Assembly: GCF_000215935.2 (NCBI RefSeq)
Contig: NZ_AFNU02000011.1
Span: 1 to 64,000 of the forward strand
Length of the DNA: 64,000 nt
Origin: Haloplasma contractile SSD-17B
Lineage (GTDB): Bacteria > Bacillota_I > Bacilli_A > Haloplasmatales > Haloplasmataceae
Direction of reading: 5' to 3'
How positions within the stretch are numbered: position 1 is the stretch's first letter; every line of letters starts with the position of its first letter. Below the pieces are notes generated by a model. It made no database searches, was not told the origin of the DNA, and worked only from the letters and a program-made list of their open reading frames with translations. The translations under genes and the position numbers were made by a program. Positions 9,022 through 17,670 of this stretch are shown here, piece by piece.

Positions 9022-9954
9022 ATGATTGTTAAAATTGAAAACTTAGTAAAACGATATGATGAACTAATTGCTCTTGATCATTTAAACCTTGTTATTAACG
9101 AGGGTGAGATCTTTGGGCTTTTAGGACCAAATGGATCAGGGAAAACGACAGCTATAAACTGCTTGCTATCTCTCCTTAAATTTAATAAAGGGACCATCGA
9201 AATCTTTGGAAAAGAGATGAAGCCTTCTGCCTATGACATAAAACGTGATATTGGCATTGTTATGCAGAATGTTGCTGTTTTTGATGAACTGACTGTTTAT
9301 GAGAACATTGATTACTTCTGTGGTCTTTATGTTAAGGATAAAAATACACGGAAGGATTTAGTAAAAGAAGCAATAGAATTTGTAGCATTAAAGGATTATG
9401 TGAAATTTTATCCCCCAAAATTAAGTGGAGGATTATTAAGAAGACTTAACATTGCTTGTGGAATTGCACATAAACCTAAATTAATTATCTTAGATGAACC
9501 GACGGTTGCCGTTGACCCTCAAAGTAGAAATAACATTCTAGAAGGAATAAAAAAACTTAATGAACAAGGGGCAACTATTATTTACACTTCTCATTATATG
9601 GAGGAGATAGAACAACTTTGTTCTAGACTTGCTATTCTAGATAAGGGTAAAGTCATTGCATCGGGTACTAAGGAAGAAATTAAAGGAATGATTTCAATAG
9701 GTGAAAAAATTGTTGTTGAAACGTTTAATATAAACGAAAATCATATCGATAAAATACGTGATATACCAAACGTAATTGACGTTGAACTAAGAGATAATAA
9801 TCTAACAATTAGACAAAAAAATGGTGCAAGCAACCTTATTAATATCTTGAGTTTTATAACTGATCATGATATTAGCTATGGAAAAATTTATTCAGAGTTA
9901 CCAACTTTAAATGATGTATTCCTTGAAATAACAGGGAAAGAATTAAGAGATTAA
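9022..9954 (+). CDS. ABC exporter ATP-binding subunit (LnrL-like)
   Basis: A 310-residue ATPase powering export. Walker A GPNGSGKT lies at 35-42, Q-loop in VMQNVAVFDEL, signature LSGGLLRRL, Walker B KLIILDEP, D-loop, and switch His in YTSHYMEE. A C-terminal extension of about 80 residues is typical of CcmA/DrrA-type drug-export ATPases. AAAGGA precedes the ATG. It is the first gene of a three-gene plus-strand operon with two ABC-2 permeases, 11 bp before the first. It is divergent from a DesK/NarL two-component system, the arrangement of Bacillus LnrJK-LnrLMN. Antibiotic or membrane-active compound export is therefore the best guess. Confidence 0.92.
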   Translation: MIVKIENLVKRYDELIALDHLNLVINEGEIFGLLGPNGSGKTTAINCLLSLLKFNKGTIEIFGKEMKPSAYDIKRDIGIVMQNVAVFDELTVYENIDYFCGLYVKDKNTRKDLVKEAIEFVALKDYVKFYPPKLSGGLLRRLNIACGIAHKPKLIILDEPTVAVDPQSRNNILEGIKKLNEQGATIIYTSHYMEEIEQLCSRLAILDKGKVIASGTKEEIKGMISIGEKIVVETFNINENHIDKIRDIPNVIDVELRDNNLTIRQKNGASNLINILSFITDHDISYGKIYSELPTLNDVFLEITGKELRD

Positions 9955-9965
9955 GGGGGTATTCG

Positions 9966-11081
9966 ATGTCATATCATATTTTCAAATATAGTTTTAAATC
10001 CTTATTAAAGGATAAAATGGCCTTATTCTGGATGCTTTTCTTCCCTATTATTTTGGCAACATTCTTTAATTTAGCGTTTGAGAATCTAATGTCTGGTGAA
10101 GCCTTTGATCAGGTGAAGATTGCCATTACCACAGATGAGGAAATGCCTGAAGGACTAGAGCAGGCAATGGTAGATAGTAATCTATTCATAATATCCTACT
10201 TAACAGAAAAAGAAGCTATAGAACACTTAACTGATGAAGACATTACAGGTTATATAAAATATACAGATGGGCTTGAGCTTATTATATTAGAGTCAGGTCT
10301 TAATCAATCGATTGCAAAAGTATTTTTAGACAATTACGTTCAGGTCTCCACTACAATCTATACGATTATAGAAGGGAATCCCCAGTTAGTACAAACAGGC
10401 TTTTTAGAAGACATTAATTTAAACGAAGACTTTACAGAAGAAATACCTATAAATAATACTATGAATATGATCGTAGTATATTACTATGCGTTATTAGCTA
10501 TGACTTGCTTATTCTCAGCTGTTGCAGGTTGTTATATTTGTACACTAATTCAGGCAAACCAAACTCCACTTGCAGCAAGAATTAATCTTGCTCCCACTCA
10601 CAAACTAAAGTCTTTTTTATCGATGATCTCTGCTACAATTGTTTTTCAATTCATGTCCGTTATTATATTAATTACCTATATTACACAAATCTTAAATGTA
10701 GACTTCGGTGATCGAATAATCCATATTGGGGCACTTTGTTTAATAGGATGTTTTACCGGTACCATGTTTGGTGCTATGTTTGGTTCTCTTACGAAACTTA
10801 AGACTGATGTCAAGGAAATGCTTGTTTCCAATATGGTTATGATCATGTGCTTTTTATCTGGATTAATGATTCCACAAATAAAATATCTTGTTCAAGAAAA
10901 AGCGCCATTTATTGCCTATATTAATCCGGCGAATCTTATTACCGATGGTCTTTACGCACTTTACTACTATGAAACTTTTGAGAGATATTACCTTAACCTA
11001 GTTTTATTAGGAATTCTAGGGCTGATCTTTTGTGCCATTACCACCCTCGTTTTAAGGAGGCAAAAATATGCAAGCATTTAA
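9966..11081 (+). CDS. ABC-2 type permease (LnrM-like)
   Basis: A 371-residue ABC-2 membrane subunit. It has one N-terminal transmembrane segment (about 18-40), a soluble extracytoplasmic domain of roughly 120 residues, then five hydrophobic segments from about residue 170 to the end. This is the DrrB/YhgE-like pattern. AAGGGGG precedes the ATG, and the 3' end overlaps the next permease gene by 14 bp. It forms a heterodimer channel with that gene's product, driven by the ATPase upstream, in the inferred model. Confidence 0.88.
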   Translation: MSYHIFKYSFKSLLKDKMALFWMLFFPIILATFFNLAFENLMSGEAFDQVKIAITTDEEMPEGLEQAMVDSNLFIISYLTEKEAIEHLTDEDITGYIKYTDGLELIILESGLNQSIAKVFLDNYVQVSTTIYTIIEGNPQLVQTGFLEDINLNEDFTEEIPINNTMNMIVVYYYALLAMTCLFSAVAGCYICTLIQANQTPLAARINLAPTHKLKSFLSMISATIVFQFMSVIILITYITQILNVDFGDRIIHIGALCLIGCFTGTMFGAMFGSLTKLKTDVKEMLVSNMVMIMCFLSGLMIPQIKYLVQEKAPFIAYINPANLITDGLYALYYYETFERYYLNLVLLGILGLIFCAITTLVLRRQKYASI

Positions 11082-12225
11082 ACTTTTTTATAAAATTGTC
11101 CCTCGAAAATTTTTAGGAGTATTTATTATCTATACTATTATTTTTGTTGGACTTATGACCTTTTTCACAAAGAGTGGCTTTACTCAGGGAGATGATGTTT
11201 TTGAACTTTCAGAAGTTAAGGTTTCTGTTATAAATAATGATAACAGCACTTTAGCTAATGGATTAGAGCGTTATATTAATGACATTTCAAAACCTGTAGA
11301 AATTAAAACGGACGAAGAAAGTATGAAAGATGCACTATTCTTTAGAGAAACAGAATTTATTGTTATTATTCCTGAAGGATTTGAAAACAAATTTACAGCA
11401 TCAGACCAACAAGTCATACAAACGATGTCTGTTCCTGATTCTGCAAGTTCAGAATATGCAAAGACAATTATTGACCGGTATTTAAATACTGCTAAGGTTT
11501 ATGTTTTAGCAGAACCTGAAATGTCAATTCAAGAAATCAATGATATGGTTCTTAACGATTTATCAATGAAGGCTACTGTGTCCTTATATGATCATGTTCA
11601 AAGCAATAATTTATCTAGTCTTAATACCTACTTTAACTTTTTATCCTATATTTTATTAGCAATGCTTATATCCATGATCGGACGAATAATGTTAATTTTT
11701 AATAATAAGGACATTAAAATGCGCAATTATTGTGCACCACTAAGTAGTAATAGGTATAACTATCAACTAATTTTCAGTAATCTCTTACTTGCTTTTATAG
11801 TTTGGATCATCTTTGTTATTCTGTCTTTTATAGTAACTAATGCTACGCTATTACAAACAAGCTCATTCTTGTTTATAGTCAATTCACTTGTGTTAACTAT
11901 TGTTTGTATAAGTATTAGTTTTCTAGTATCATCCTTTGCAACAAAGAAATCAATTGATCCTATTGGGAACTGTATCTCCCTTGGATTATCCTTTTTAGGT
12001 GGTTCATTTGTTCCTCAAGTACTTCTTAGTGATTACTTAAAAACAATTGGAACCTTCAATCCAATATTCTGGTATGTAAGAGTTAATGATACAATTGCAA
12101 GTACTGGTAATACTTACTCCACGCTTGAACCGATTATTTATGGGATTCTCGTTCAACTTGCCTTTGCTGCTGCACTTTTAGCTATCTCCTTAGTGATCAT
12201 TAAACAAAAACGACAAGCTCATTAA
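11068..12225 (+). CDS. ABC-2 type permease (LnrN-like)
   Basis: A 385-residue second membrane subunit with the same layout as its neighbour: one N-terminal segment (about 13-33), an extracytoplasmic domain to about residue 185, then five or six transmembrane segments. AAGGAGG precedes the ATG, which lies inside the previous gene, so the two are co-translated. Two distinct permeases plus one ATPase and a divergent two-component system is the LnrLMN/YfiLMN arrangement. The operon ends at a strong hairpin at 12249-12293. Confidence 0.88.
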   Translation: MQAFKLFYKIVPRKFLGVFIIYTIIFVGLMTFFTKSGFTQGDDVFELSEVKVSVINNDNSTLANGLERYINDISKPVEIKTDEESMKDALFFRETEFIVIIPEGFENKFTASDQQVIQTMSVPDSASSEYAKTIIDRYLNTAKVYVLAEPEMSIQEINDMVLNDLSMKATVSLYDHVQSNNLSSLNTYFNFLSYILLAMLISMIGRIMLIFNNKDIKMRNYCAPLSSNRYNYQLIFSNLLLAFIVWIIFVILSFIVTNATLLQTSSFLFIVNSLVLTIVCISISFLVSSFATKKSIDPIGNCISLGLSFLGGSFVPQVLLSDYLKTIGTFNPIFWYVRVNDTIASTGNTYSTLEPIIYGILVQLAFAAALLAISLVIIKQKRQAH

Positions 12226-12248
12226 TTAAAAAACTAGTTTTGATACTA

Positions 12249-12293
12249 AAAACAAACAGCAGTTCGGAATTATCTCGAACTACTGTTTGTTTT
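12249..12293 (+). terminator. Terminator of the ABC exporter operon
   Basis: AAACAAACAG-C-AGTTCG pairs with CGAACT-A-CTGTTTGTTT, followed by TTTTTG. The long stem 24 bp after the last permease stop may also insulate the convergent gene at 12357. Confidence 0.85.
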
Positions 12294-12356
12294 TGTCTTA
12301 TTAGGATTAAAAAATGTATGATACATTTAATACCGAAACCCTATTATTAACGAGTA

Positions 12357-12842
12357 TTATTTAATTGGTACAAAAAAGTATATTTTCGAATTTTTATCAT
12401 TTGGTTTAAAGTTTTCTTTGTAGTATTCAAAATCATAGTGATCAGCTATTTCAAGTCCCAACTCTGGTAACCGATTTTTATAAATATTTCCTACCATCTC
12501 TCCTACATCCTCTAAGATCGAACCGATTGTAAATACTGCATATTTATTACACGGTACCTTGATGCAAGTCATACCCTCTGGTACATGTGTGTCACTTTCT
12601 ACTTTAACACCTGCAATATAAGTAAATTCACCCGTATCATTTATTTTTTCTGTCCAAGTATCATAACCATAACTTACATTAGGGATTGTTCTATTTTTAA
12701 TTTCTTTTACTCTTTCTGATAGTCTTTGCCATAACTTTATTATTTCATTGTTCTCGTTTCTTCCTTCATATTTCAGTCCTATAATTGTAAAACTTTCTTT
12801 TATTACAATCTCTGGATTCAACGTATAAAAACCTACTTTCAT
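12357..12842 (-). CDS. GyrI-like small-molecule-binding protein
   Basis: A 161-residue stand-alone effector-binding domain of the GyrI/AraC-E-bind (SOUL-like) fold. The pattern fits: N-terminal strand and helix (LWQRLSERVKEIKN), SYGYDTW, YIAGVKVES, then CIKVPCNKYAVFTIGS and a closing PIK strand. Such domains bind hydrophobic cations or toxins; some inhibit gyrase toxins, others are sensors. There is no DNA-binding domain. The ribosome site is weak. It stands alone, convergent with the ABC exporter; a link with drug resistance is only suggested by position. Confidence 0.75.
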   Translation of the reverse strand: MKVGFYTLNPEIVIKESFTIIGLKYEGRNENNEIIKLWQRLSERVKEIKNRTIPNVSYGYDTWTEKINDTGEFTYIAGVKVESDTHVPEGMTCIKVPCNKYAVFTIGSILEDVGEMVGNIYKNRLPELGLEIADHYDFEYYKENFKPNDKNSKIYFFVPIK

Positions 12843-12997
12843 TTTGCAAATCTTTAGATCAAGATTCTATAGACATTTTCTCAACTTGTAGAATGATTGA
12901 ATTACTTTCGTATTCCAAACTTTTAATGCATGCCAATACAATACTATAGTTTCTACTATAATACTGTAATTCTAGCCCACTTATTTATCACATAAAT

Positions 12998-13504
12998 TTA
13001 CTTTTTAAATTTCAGAGCTAATCGGTCTAAAGCCTGATCATGTACTCTATAAACTGTCCATTCATCCATCGGAACTGCTCCCATTTGTTTGTAGAATTTA
13101 ATTGAGGACTCATTCCAATCCAAGCACACCCATTCTAATCTTCCACAATTCCTTTCAACAGCTAGCTTTGCAAGAAAAGAAAGCATAATCTTTCCCATTC
13201 CCTTGCCACGCATCTCTGGTTTCACATATAAGTCTTCCAAGTAGATGCCCGGTCTTCCCACGAATGTAGAAAAATTATGAAAAAACAATGCAAAAGCTAC
13301 AGGTTTATTTTCATACTCACCTATAATTACTTCAGCTGCTTTTCTCTCAAATAGGGATTCTTTTAGAACTTCTTCTGTTGCCTCTACCTCATTTAACATT
13401 TTTTCATAACTAGCTAATTCCTTTATAAACTTCATGATTAATGGAACATCACTTTCTTCTGCTAATCTGATTGTGAAATTATTCAACTTAGTATCCAGTG
13501 TCAT
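12998..13504 (-). CDS. GNAT N-acetyltransferase, diamine acetyltransferase-like
   Basis: A GNAT enzyme of about 168 residues using acetyl-CoA. The acetyl-CoA loop reads LYVKPEMRGKGMGK, and the segment EWVCLDWNESSIKFYKQMGA resembles the spermidine/spermine or thialysine acetyltransferase (SSAT) subgroup. An in-frame ATG at 13525 would add seven residues, but GAGGAG lies between the two ATGs and no ribosome site precedes the first; I therefore place the start at 13504. Polyamine or lysine-analogue acetylation is a subfamily guess. Confidence 0.85.
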   Translation of the reverse strand: MTLDTKLNNFTIRLAEESDVPLIMKFIKELASYEKMLNEVEATEEVLKESLFERKAAEVIIGEYENKPVAFALFFHNFSTFVGRPGIYLEDLYVKPEMRGKGMGKIMLSFLAKLAVERNCGRLEWVCLDWNESSIKFYKQMGAVPMDEWTVYRVHDQALDRLALKFKK

Positions 13505-13748
13505 TTGATTTATATCTCCTCTCATAGTAATTAATTAGTCAATTATCTACCTCTAAATTTCATCATTTTTAATATAATTTTAGCTTAGCTTACTACTCTT
13601 TTTATCACTATTCAATACTAATCAATATTTTTTTGTTACTCACATAATAATTGATTAAATTAGTTTAATTAACAAATCATTAAGTCAAGATACTAACCGA
13701 TTAAATACGATCAAAACATCATACGTACCCTCATATATATCGCGTAAG

Positions 13749-14519
13749 CTACAATTTTATAGCTTTAGTAGCAATTGATCCATTCATGTACTGATCAAGC
13801 ATAGTACCACCTATATCTTCATAAAACCCTGCAATAGCAAACCCGGCTGATATCTGTCCTTGTATCTGATTTTCTAATGTATGCGAAAAACAAATTCCTT
13901 CTCCTTGATTTAATACAAGTTCTTGAAGCTCTTCTTCCGAAATACTTGTTAGATCTGAGTAAGGAAGTTTATGACGTACAACTAGTCTTCCATCCAACAT
14001 TTCTTTTAAGTCAAATATAAATTCTACTGGGTTTGAAAATCCAGATATCAATGTACCACCCTTTTTTAGTACTCGGTATGCTTCTTTCCATACAGGAAGG
14101 ACATCATCAACATAACCATTCGACCAAGGATGTACAATTAAATCAAAACTCTCATCCTCGAATACAGATAAATCCCTCATATCACCTTGTATAGTTCTAA
14201 TATCTAAACTATCCCGTTCTGCAACAAGTCGATCTTGCCCTAGTTGCGCTTCACAATAATCAAAAACTGTTACCTCTGCACCTGTAGCTGCTAAAATGGG
14301 CCCTTGCTGTCCTCCGCCTGAAGCTAAGCATAACACTTTTTTTCCTTCTAAACTCTTGGGAAACCAGTCTTTGGGAACATGTTTTTTAGGCGTTAAAACA
14401 ATATTCCAATCTCCATTTTTAGCCTTCTCCACTTCTTCACTTGTAACAGCCTGACTCCATATGTAATTGTCTGCTACCTTTTGTTCCCATACCTTTTGAT
14501 TAACCTTTAAAAAATCCAT
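13749..14519 (-). CDS. Class I SAM-dependent methyltransferase
   Basis: A 256-residue Rossmann-fold methyltransferase. The SAM motif is KVLCLASGGGQQGP, followed by VTVFDYCEAQLGQD (acidic ribose-binding Asp), RTIQGDMRDLSVF, and DLIVHPWSN in place of motif IV. AAAGGGAAATTAT precedes the ATG. The family is the common small-molecule methyltransferase seen next to other accessory enzymes in Firmicutes; substrate unknown. It is a monocistronic unit, divergent from the GNAT gene at 14702. Confidence 0.85.
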   Translation of the reverse strand: MDFLKVNQKVWEQKVADNYIWSQAVTSEEVEKAKNGDWNIVLTPKKHVPKDWFPKSLEGKKVLCLASGGGQQGPILAATGAEVTVFDYCEAQLGQDRLVAERDSLDIRTIQGDMRDLSVFEDESFDLIVHPWSNGYVDDVLPVWKEAYRVLKKGGTLISGFSNPVEFIFDLKEMLDGRLVVRHKLPYSDLTSISEEELQELVLNQGEGICFSHTLENQIQGQISAGFAIAGFYEDIGGTMLDQYMNGSIATKAIKL

Positions 14520-14701
14520 ATATAATTTCCCTTTCTATTTGAATGATCTTTTATATACCATATCCTATTATATCAAATTTTCATCAAATTTCAGTAAAAT
14601 TATGGTAAAACCACTTTATCTTTAATATGATGTGATAAAATAATAGTGTTTTTAAATAAACAAATAACGTTTTATACTATAAAAATGAACGAGGTGTCGT
14701 T

Positions 14702-15205
14702 ATGAATTATTATTTTCGTAGGATTAAGTCTTTAGATATAGACAGTATCTGGTCATTAATTGAGCGATTAAAAGCAGAAAAGGCTGAAATGTCTTTTACC
14801 GATTATACAAGTAAAGAAGATATTATGAATTTAGTAGACAATCCATCGCAACTTACCTATGCTGCTGTAACTAAGGAAGAGCCCTTCCGTGTTTTATGTC
14901 TTGTAAAAGGAAGGCGTAAAATGAGTATTGAACGATCCCATTGTGTATTCTTATCTGCGGCCACTCATCCTGATGCTCGTGGTTCTGGGCTCGCTGCAAA
15001 TCTAACTAATTTTGCTTTAAATCAAATGAAGAACGAAGGAGTTACCATAGCCAGAATCTATGTTTATAGCAATAATAAAGCTTCTATTAATGCTATTAAA
15101 AAACTTGACTTTGTTCACGCCGGAACCGTATTAAGACATTATATGGATCCTCTTACTGGTGACTACGTTGATGACCTTATTTTTCATAAAATTCTTGATG
15201 ATTAA
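14702..15205 (+). CDS. GNAT-family N-acetyltransferase
   Basis: A 167-residue acetyltransferase. The acetyl-CoA-binding motif is SAATHPDARGSGLAANLTNFAL, preceded by a beta strand and followed by VTIARIYVYSNNKASINAIKKLDFVHAG, the usual C-terminal GNAT helix and strand. GAGGTG precedes the ATG. The substrate cannot be identified. It is a single-gene unit ending before the hairpin at 15367. Confidence 0.82.
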   Translation: MNYYFRRIKSLDIDSIWSLIERLKAEKAEMSFTDYTSKEDIMNLVDNPSQLTYAAVTKEEPFRVLCLVKGRRKMSIERSHCVFLSAATHPDARGSGLAANLTNFALNQMKNEGVTIARIYVYSNNKASINAIKKLDFVHAGTVLRHYMDPLTGDYVDDLIFHKILDD

Positions 15206-15641
15206 CATTTAACGAATTATTAGATATACGATTATAAACTAACTTTATTTAATCAAATTTAGTAATTATTATCATTGTAAGAAAATTTATCATACTATTG
15301 GTAAACACACTGTACACCTAATATAAAATCCAACTCATATCTTATTAGTTACATAAGCTTCTTAAAAAAATACCTCCCACTATAAAAATATTAAGAGGTA
15401 TTTTAATTTGTTCTACGATATATAGATTGTATAAAATTTTCATTCTATCTTAGATAATTTCTATTGATCAATAGCTCAATCGTTAATAATTATCTTCTTT
15501 ACAATAGTTTAATATTAAGTTCACCTAACTTATATTGAAACGTTTCTATTATTATTTATTACGCCGTAAAACGACATTATTATACAACCTTATGCGTTAT
15601 AATATTTTTAGATTTAGTCTAATTAGGGAGAGTGCTGACGA
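15206..15641. other. Intergenic region with a terminator and a promoter
   Basis: AT-rich DNA between the GNAT gene and the solute-binding lipoprotein gene. It holds a terminator at 15367-15404 and a TATAAT box at 15598-15603 that probably starts the lipoprotein gene; its -35 is poor. No further open frame is convincing. Confidence 0.5.
15367..15404 (+). terminator. Terminator downstream of the GNAT gene
   Basis: A 10-bp perfect stem (AAAATACCTC/GAGGTATTTT) with an 18-base loop and T-rich flanks on both strands, about 160 bp after the GNAT stop codon. Confidence 0.65.
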
Positions 15642-17336
15642 ATGAAAAGGTTTAAAATATTTTTATTTTCAGTAAGTATAGTAGGCTTATCAGCGTGTTC
15701 ACTTTTTAACGAAGCACCTGTAATAACATTAAATAAATCTTTCGAAACAACATACGACTTAGGTTCTACTGAACCTAACTGGATCGATGCAGTAGAGGTA
15801 ACCGATAAAGAGGATGGAACTATAGCACTAACAGATGATCAAGTCAATACGATAGATGTAGATATGAATACTGCAGGCTCATTCGATGTTATCTATTCAG
15901 TTACTGATTCAGGTGGAGCTACTACTGAAAAAACAATACGTATTACCATTCTTGACAAATTAATCGTATGGTCGATTACAGATGAATTACAAACACAAGG
16001 TGACATAGCTTACTGGGAAGAAAAATACAGTCAAAAATACAATGGTTTAGAGGTTGAGTTCAAGGTTATTCCAACAGAGGATTACGTATCTACGATTTTA
16101 CCACTATTACAATCTGGCGAAGGTGCACCTGATGTATTCACAGGTCTAATAGATATGATTAAACAGTTTATACAAGAAGGTTACCTGGCTGATTTAGAAC
16201 AAATGATTAAAGATGATGTAGATATTGATATCAGCACAGTAGAATCTGACTTCATTGATTATGTTTGGGAGTCTGGTATGGATAAGAGCGGTACTCTAAG
16301 AGCTTTATCATTTGATTCGACTCCTGGCGCTATATTCTTCAGAACCGATTTAGCCGAAAAAGTTTGGCCTGAATGGGACTTGGTAACACCATCTGAACAT
16401 GCACCAACTAATGTTGTAACGGATGACGATGGAACATATATGTATATATATGATTTTATGTCTTATGAAAAGTTTAACACAATTGAACAATTAGCAGTCA
16501 CAGCTAAAGAAGTTGTTGATTCAGAACAAAACATTAAACTGTTCCCTAATGAAGATTCGATTCGTTTCTTCGATAGTGGGCGAGAACCAAAAAGATGGAT
16601 TGTTAATGGAAGTCTAAATCCTGAACATATGCATGATGTGATCGATTACATGCAAGTTGCAAAACAATTCCATAGTGAAGATTTAAAATCCACATACACT
16701 GCTAATACACCCGATTGGTCTCATGAGTGGTTTGCTGGGATGAGGGGTCCAATTAAACCAGTCGATTCAGACCAAGAATATGAGATTATGGCTTACTCAT
16801 TACCCACTTGGGGTTTATTCCATGTTATAGAGCCAAACGCTAAGAAGAACGATAATAATAGTAACGTTAATGATGGTACATATGGAAAATGGCGTGTAGC
16901 TAATGGACCTAATGCTTACTTCTGGGGTGGAACATTCTTCGGAATTTATAATAAATCTGAAAAAAAGGATGCTGCATACGATTTTGTTAAGAGTATTACA
17001 CTAGATACTGAGCGAATGTATGAAAGAGCACAAAGTAATGGAGATATGTACTCTAGAATATCTATCATGGAAAGGATTGCTGATCAATATGAGGGTAATC
17101 CACTCTTAGGAGGACAAAATCATTTTGATTACTTTCTAACAGAAGCACAAAAGATTGATGTTTCTCATGTTACAGAATATGACCGTCAACTAGATACTAT
17201 ACTCCGTACATACGTTGACCAATACAAAAAAGACGAAAAAACACTTCAAGAAGCTTTAGATGATTTCTATTCTGAAGTTAAAGCGACATTTGGAGATGAT
17301 TTTATACCGAATAATTTACCAACATCACCAGAATAG
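15642..17336 (+). CDS. Solute-binding lipoprotein with N-terminal Ig-like domain
   Basis: A 564-residue lipoprotein. The signal peptide ends at lipobox LSAC (Cys19). Residues about 25-105 form a DUF5011/HYR-like immunoglobulin domain (DLGS..., VTDKEDGTI, AGSFDVIYSVTDSGG, RITI). The remainder is an extracellular solute-binding protein of the carbohydrate (MalE-like) class, with SGEGAPDVFTG and a C-terminal DTERMYERAQSNGD region. Such receptors deliver sugars or oligosaccharides to an ABC importer, but no permease or ATPase gene is adjacent. It is an orphan that either uses a distant transporter or serves as a surface binding protein. The Ig-like extension is unusual and may lift the receptor from the membrane. 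AGGGAG precedes the ATG. Confidence 0.85.
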   Translation: MKRFKIFLFSVSIVGLSACSLFNEAPVITLNKSFETTYDLGSTEPNWIDAVEVTDKEDGTIALTDDQVNTIDVDMNTAGSFDVIYSVTDSGGATTEKTIRITILDKLIVWSITDELQTQGDIAYWEEKYSQKYNGLEVEFKVIPTEDYVSTILPLLQSGEGAPDVFTGLIDMIKQFIQEGYLADLEQMIKDDVDIDISTVESDFIDYVWESGMDKSGTLRALSFDSTPGAIFFRTDLAEKVWPEWDLVTPSEHAPTNVVTDDDGTYMYIYDFMSYEKFNTIEQLAVTAKEVVDSEQNIKLFPNEDSIRFFDSGREPKRWIVNGSLNPEHMHDVIDYMQVAKQFHSEDLKSTYTANTPDWSHEWFAGMRGPIKPVDSDQEYEIMAYSLPTWGLFHVIEPNAKKNDNNSNVNDGTYGKWRVANGPNAYFWGGTFFGIYNKSEKKDAAYDFVKSITLDTERMYERAQSNGDMYSRISIMERIADQYEGNPLLGGQNHFDYFLTEAQKIDVSHVTEYDRQLDTILRTYVDQYKKDEKTLQEALDDFYSEVKATFGDDFIPNNLPTSPE

Positions 17337-17366
17337 AGGTCCCTTATTAAAACTATAATAACCTAT

Positions 17367-17408
17367 AAAAGTTAGGATTGACTGCATCGTCAGTTCCTAA
17401 CTTTTTTT
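17367..17408 (+). terminator. Terminator of the solute-binding lipoprotein gene
   Basis: AAGTTAGG pairs with CCTAACTT and an inner ACTG/CAGT extends the stem; seven T residues follow. It lies 30 bp after the stop codon. From 17409 to 17670 I see no gene. Confidence 0.85.
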
Positions 17409-17670
17409 GTGAATATAGCATGGCAACTGCTCTAACACTTGAGAAATGGAATAATCCCAATAAATATTCCAGAAATGCGTTGAAAAATGACTTTATACCT
17501 TATGCGAAACAATCAAAACAATTAACAGACATTACCTAGTTTTATACACAGGACAATCTAGAGTTCATAAAGATATTTAAATATAATATCCAGTAAATTT
17601 TATATTTCCATTTTTAGTTGTTAAACAAAAAAGAGGGTATAACCCTCTAATAGACAATTTATTATTCATT

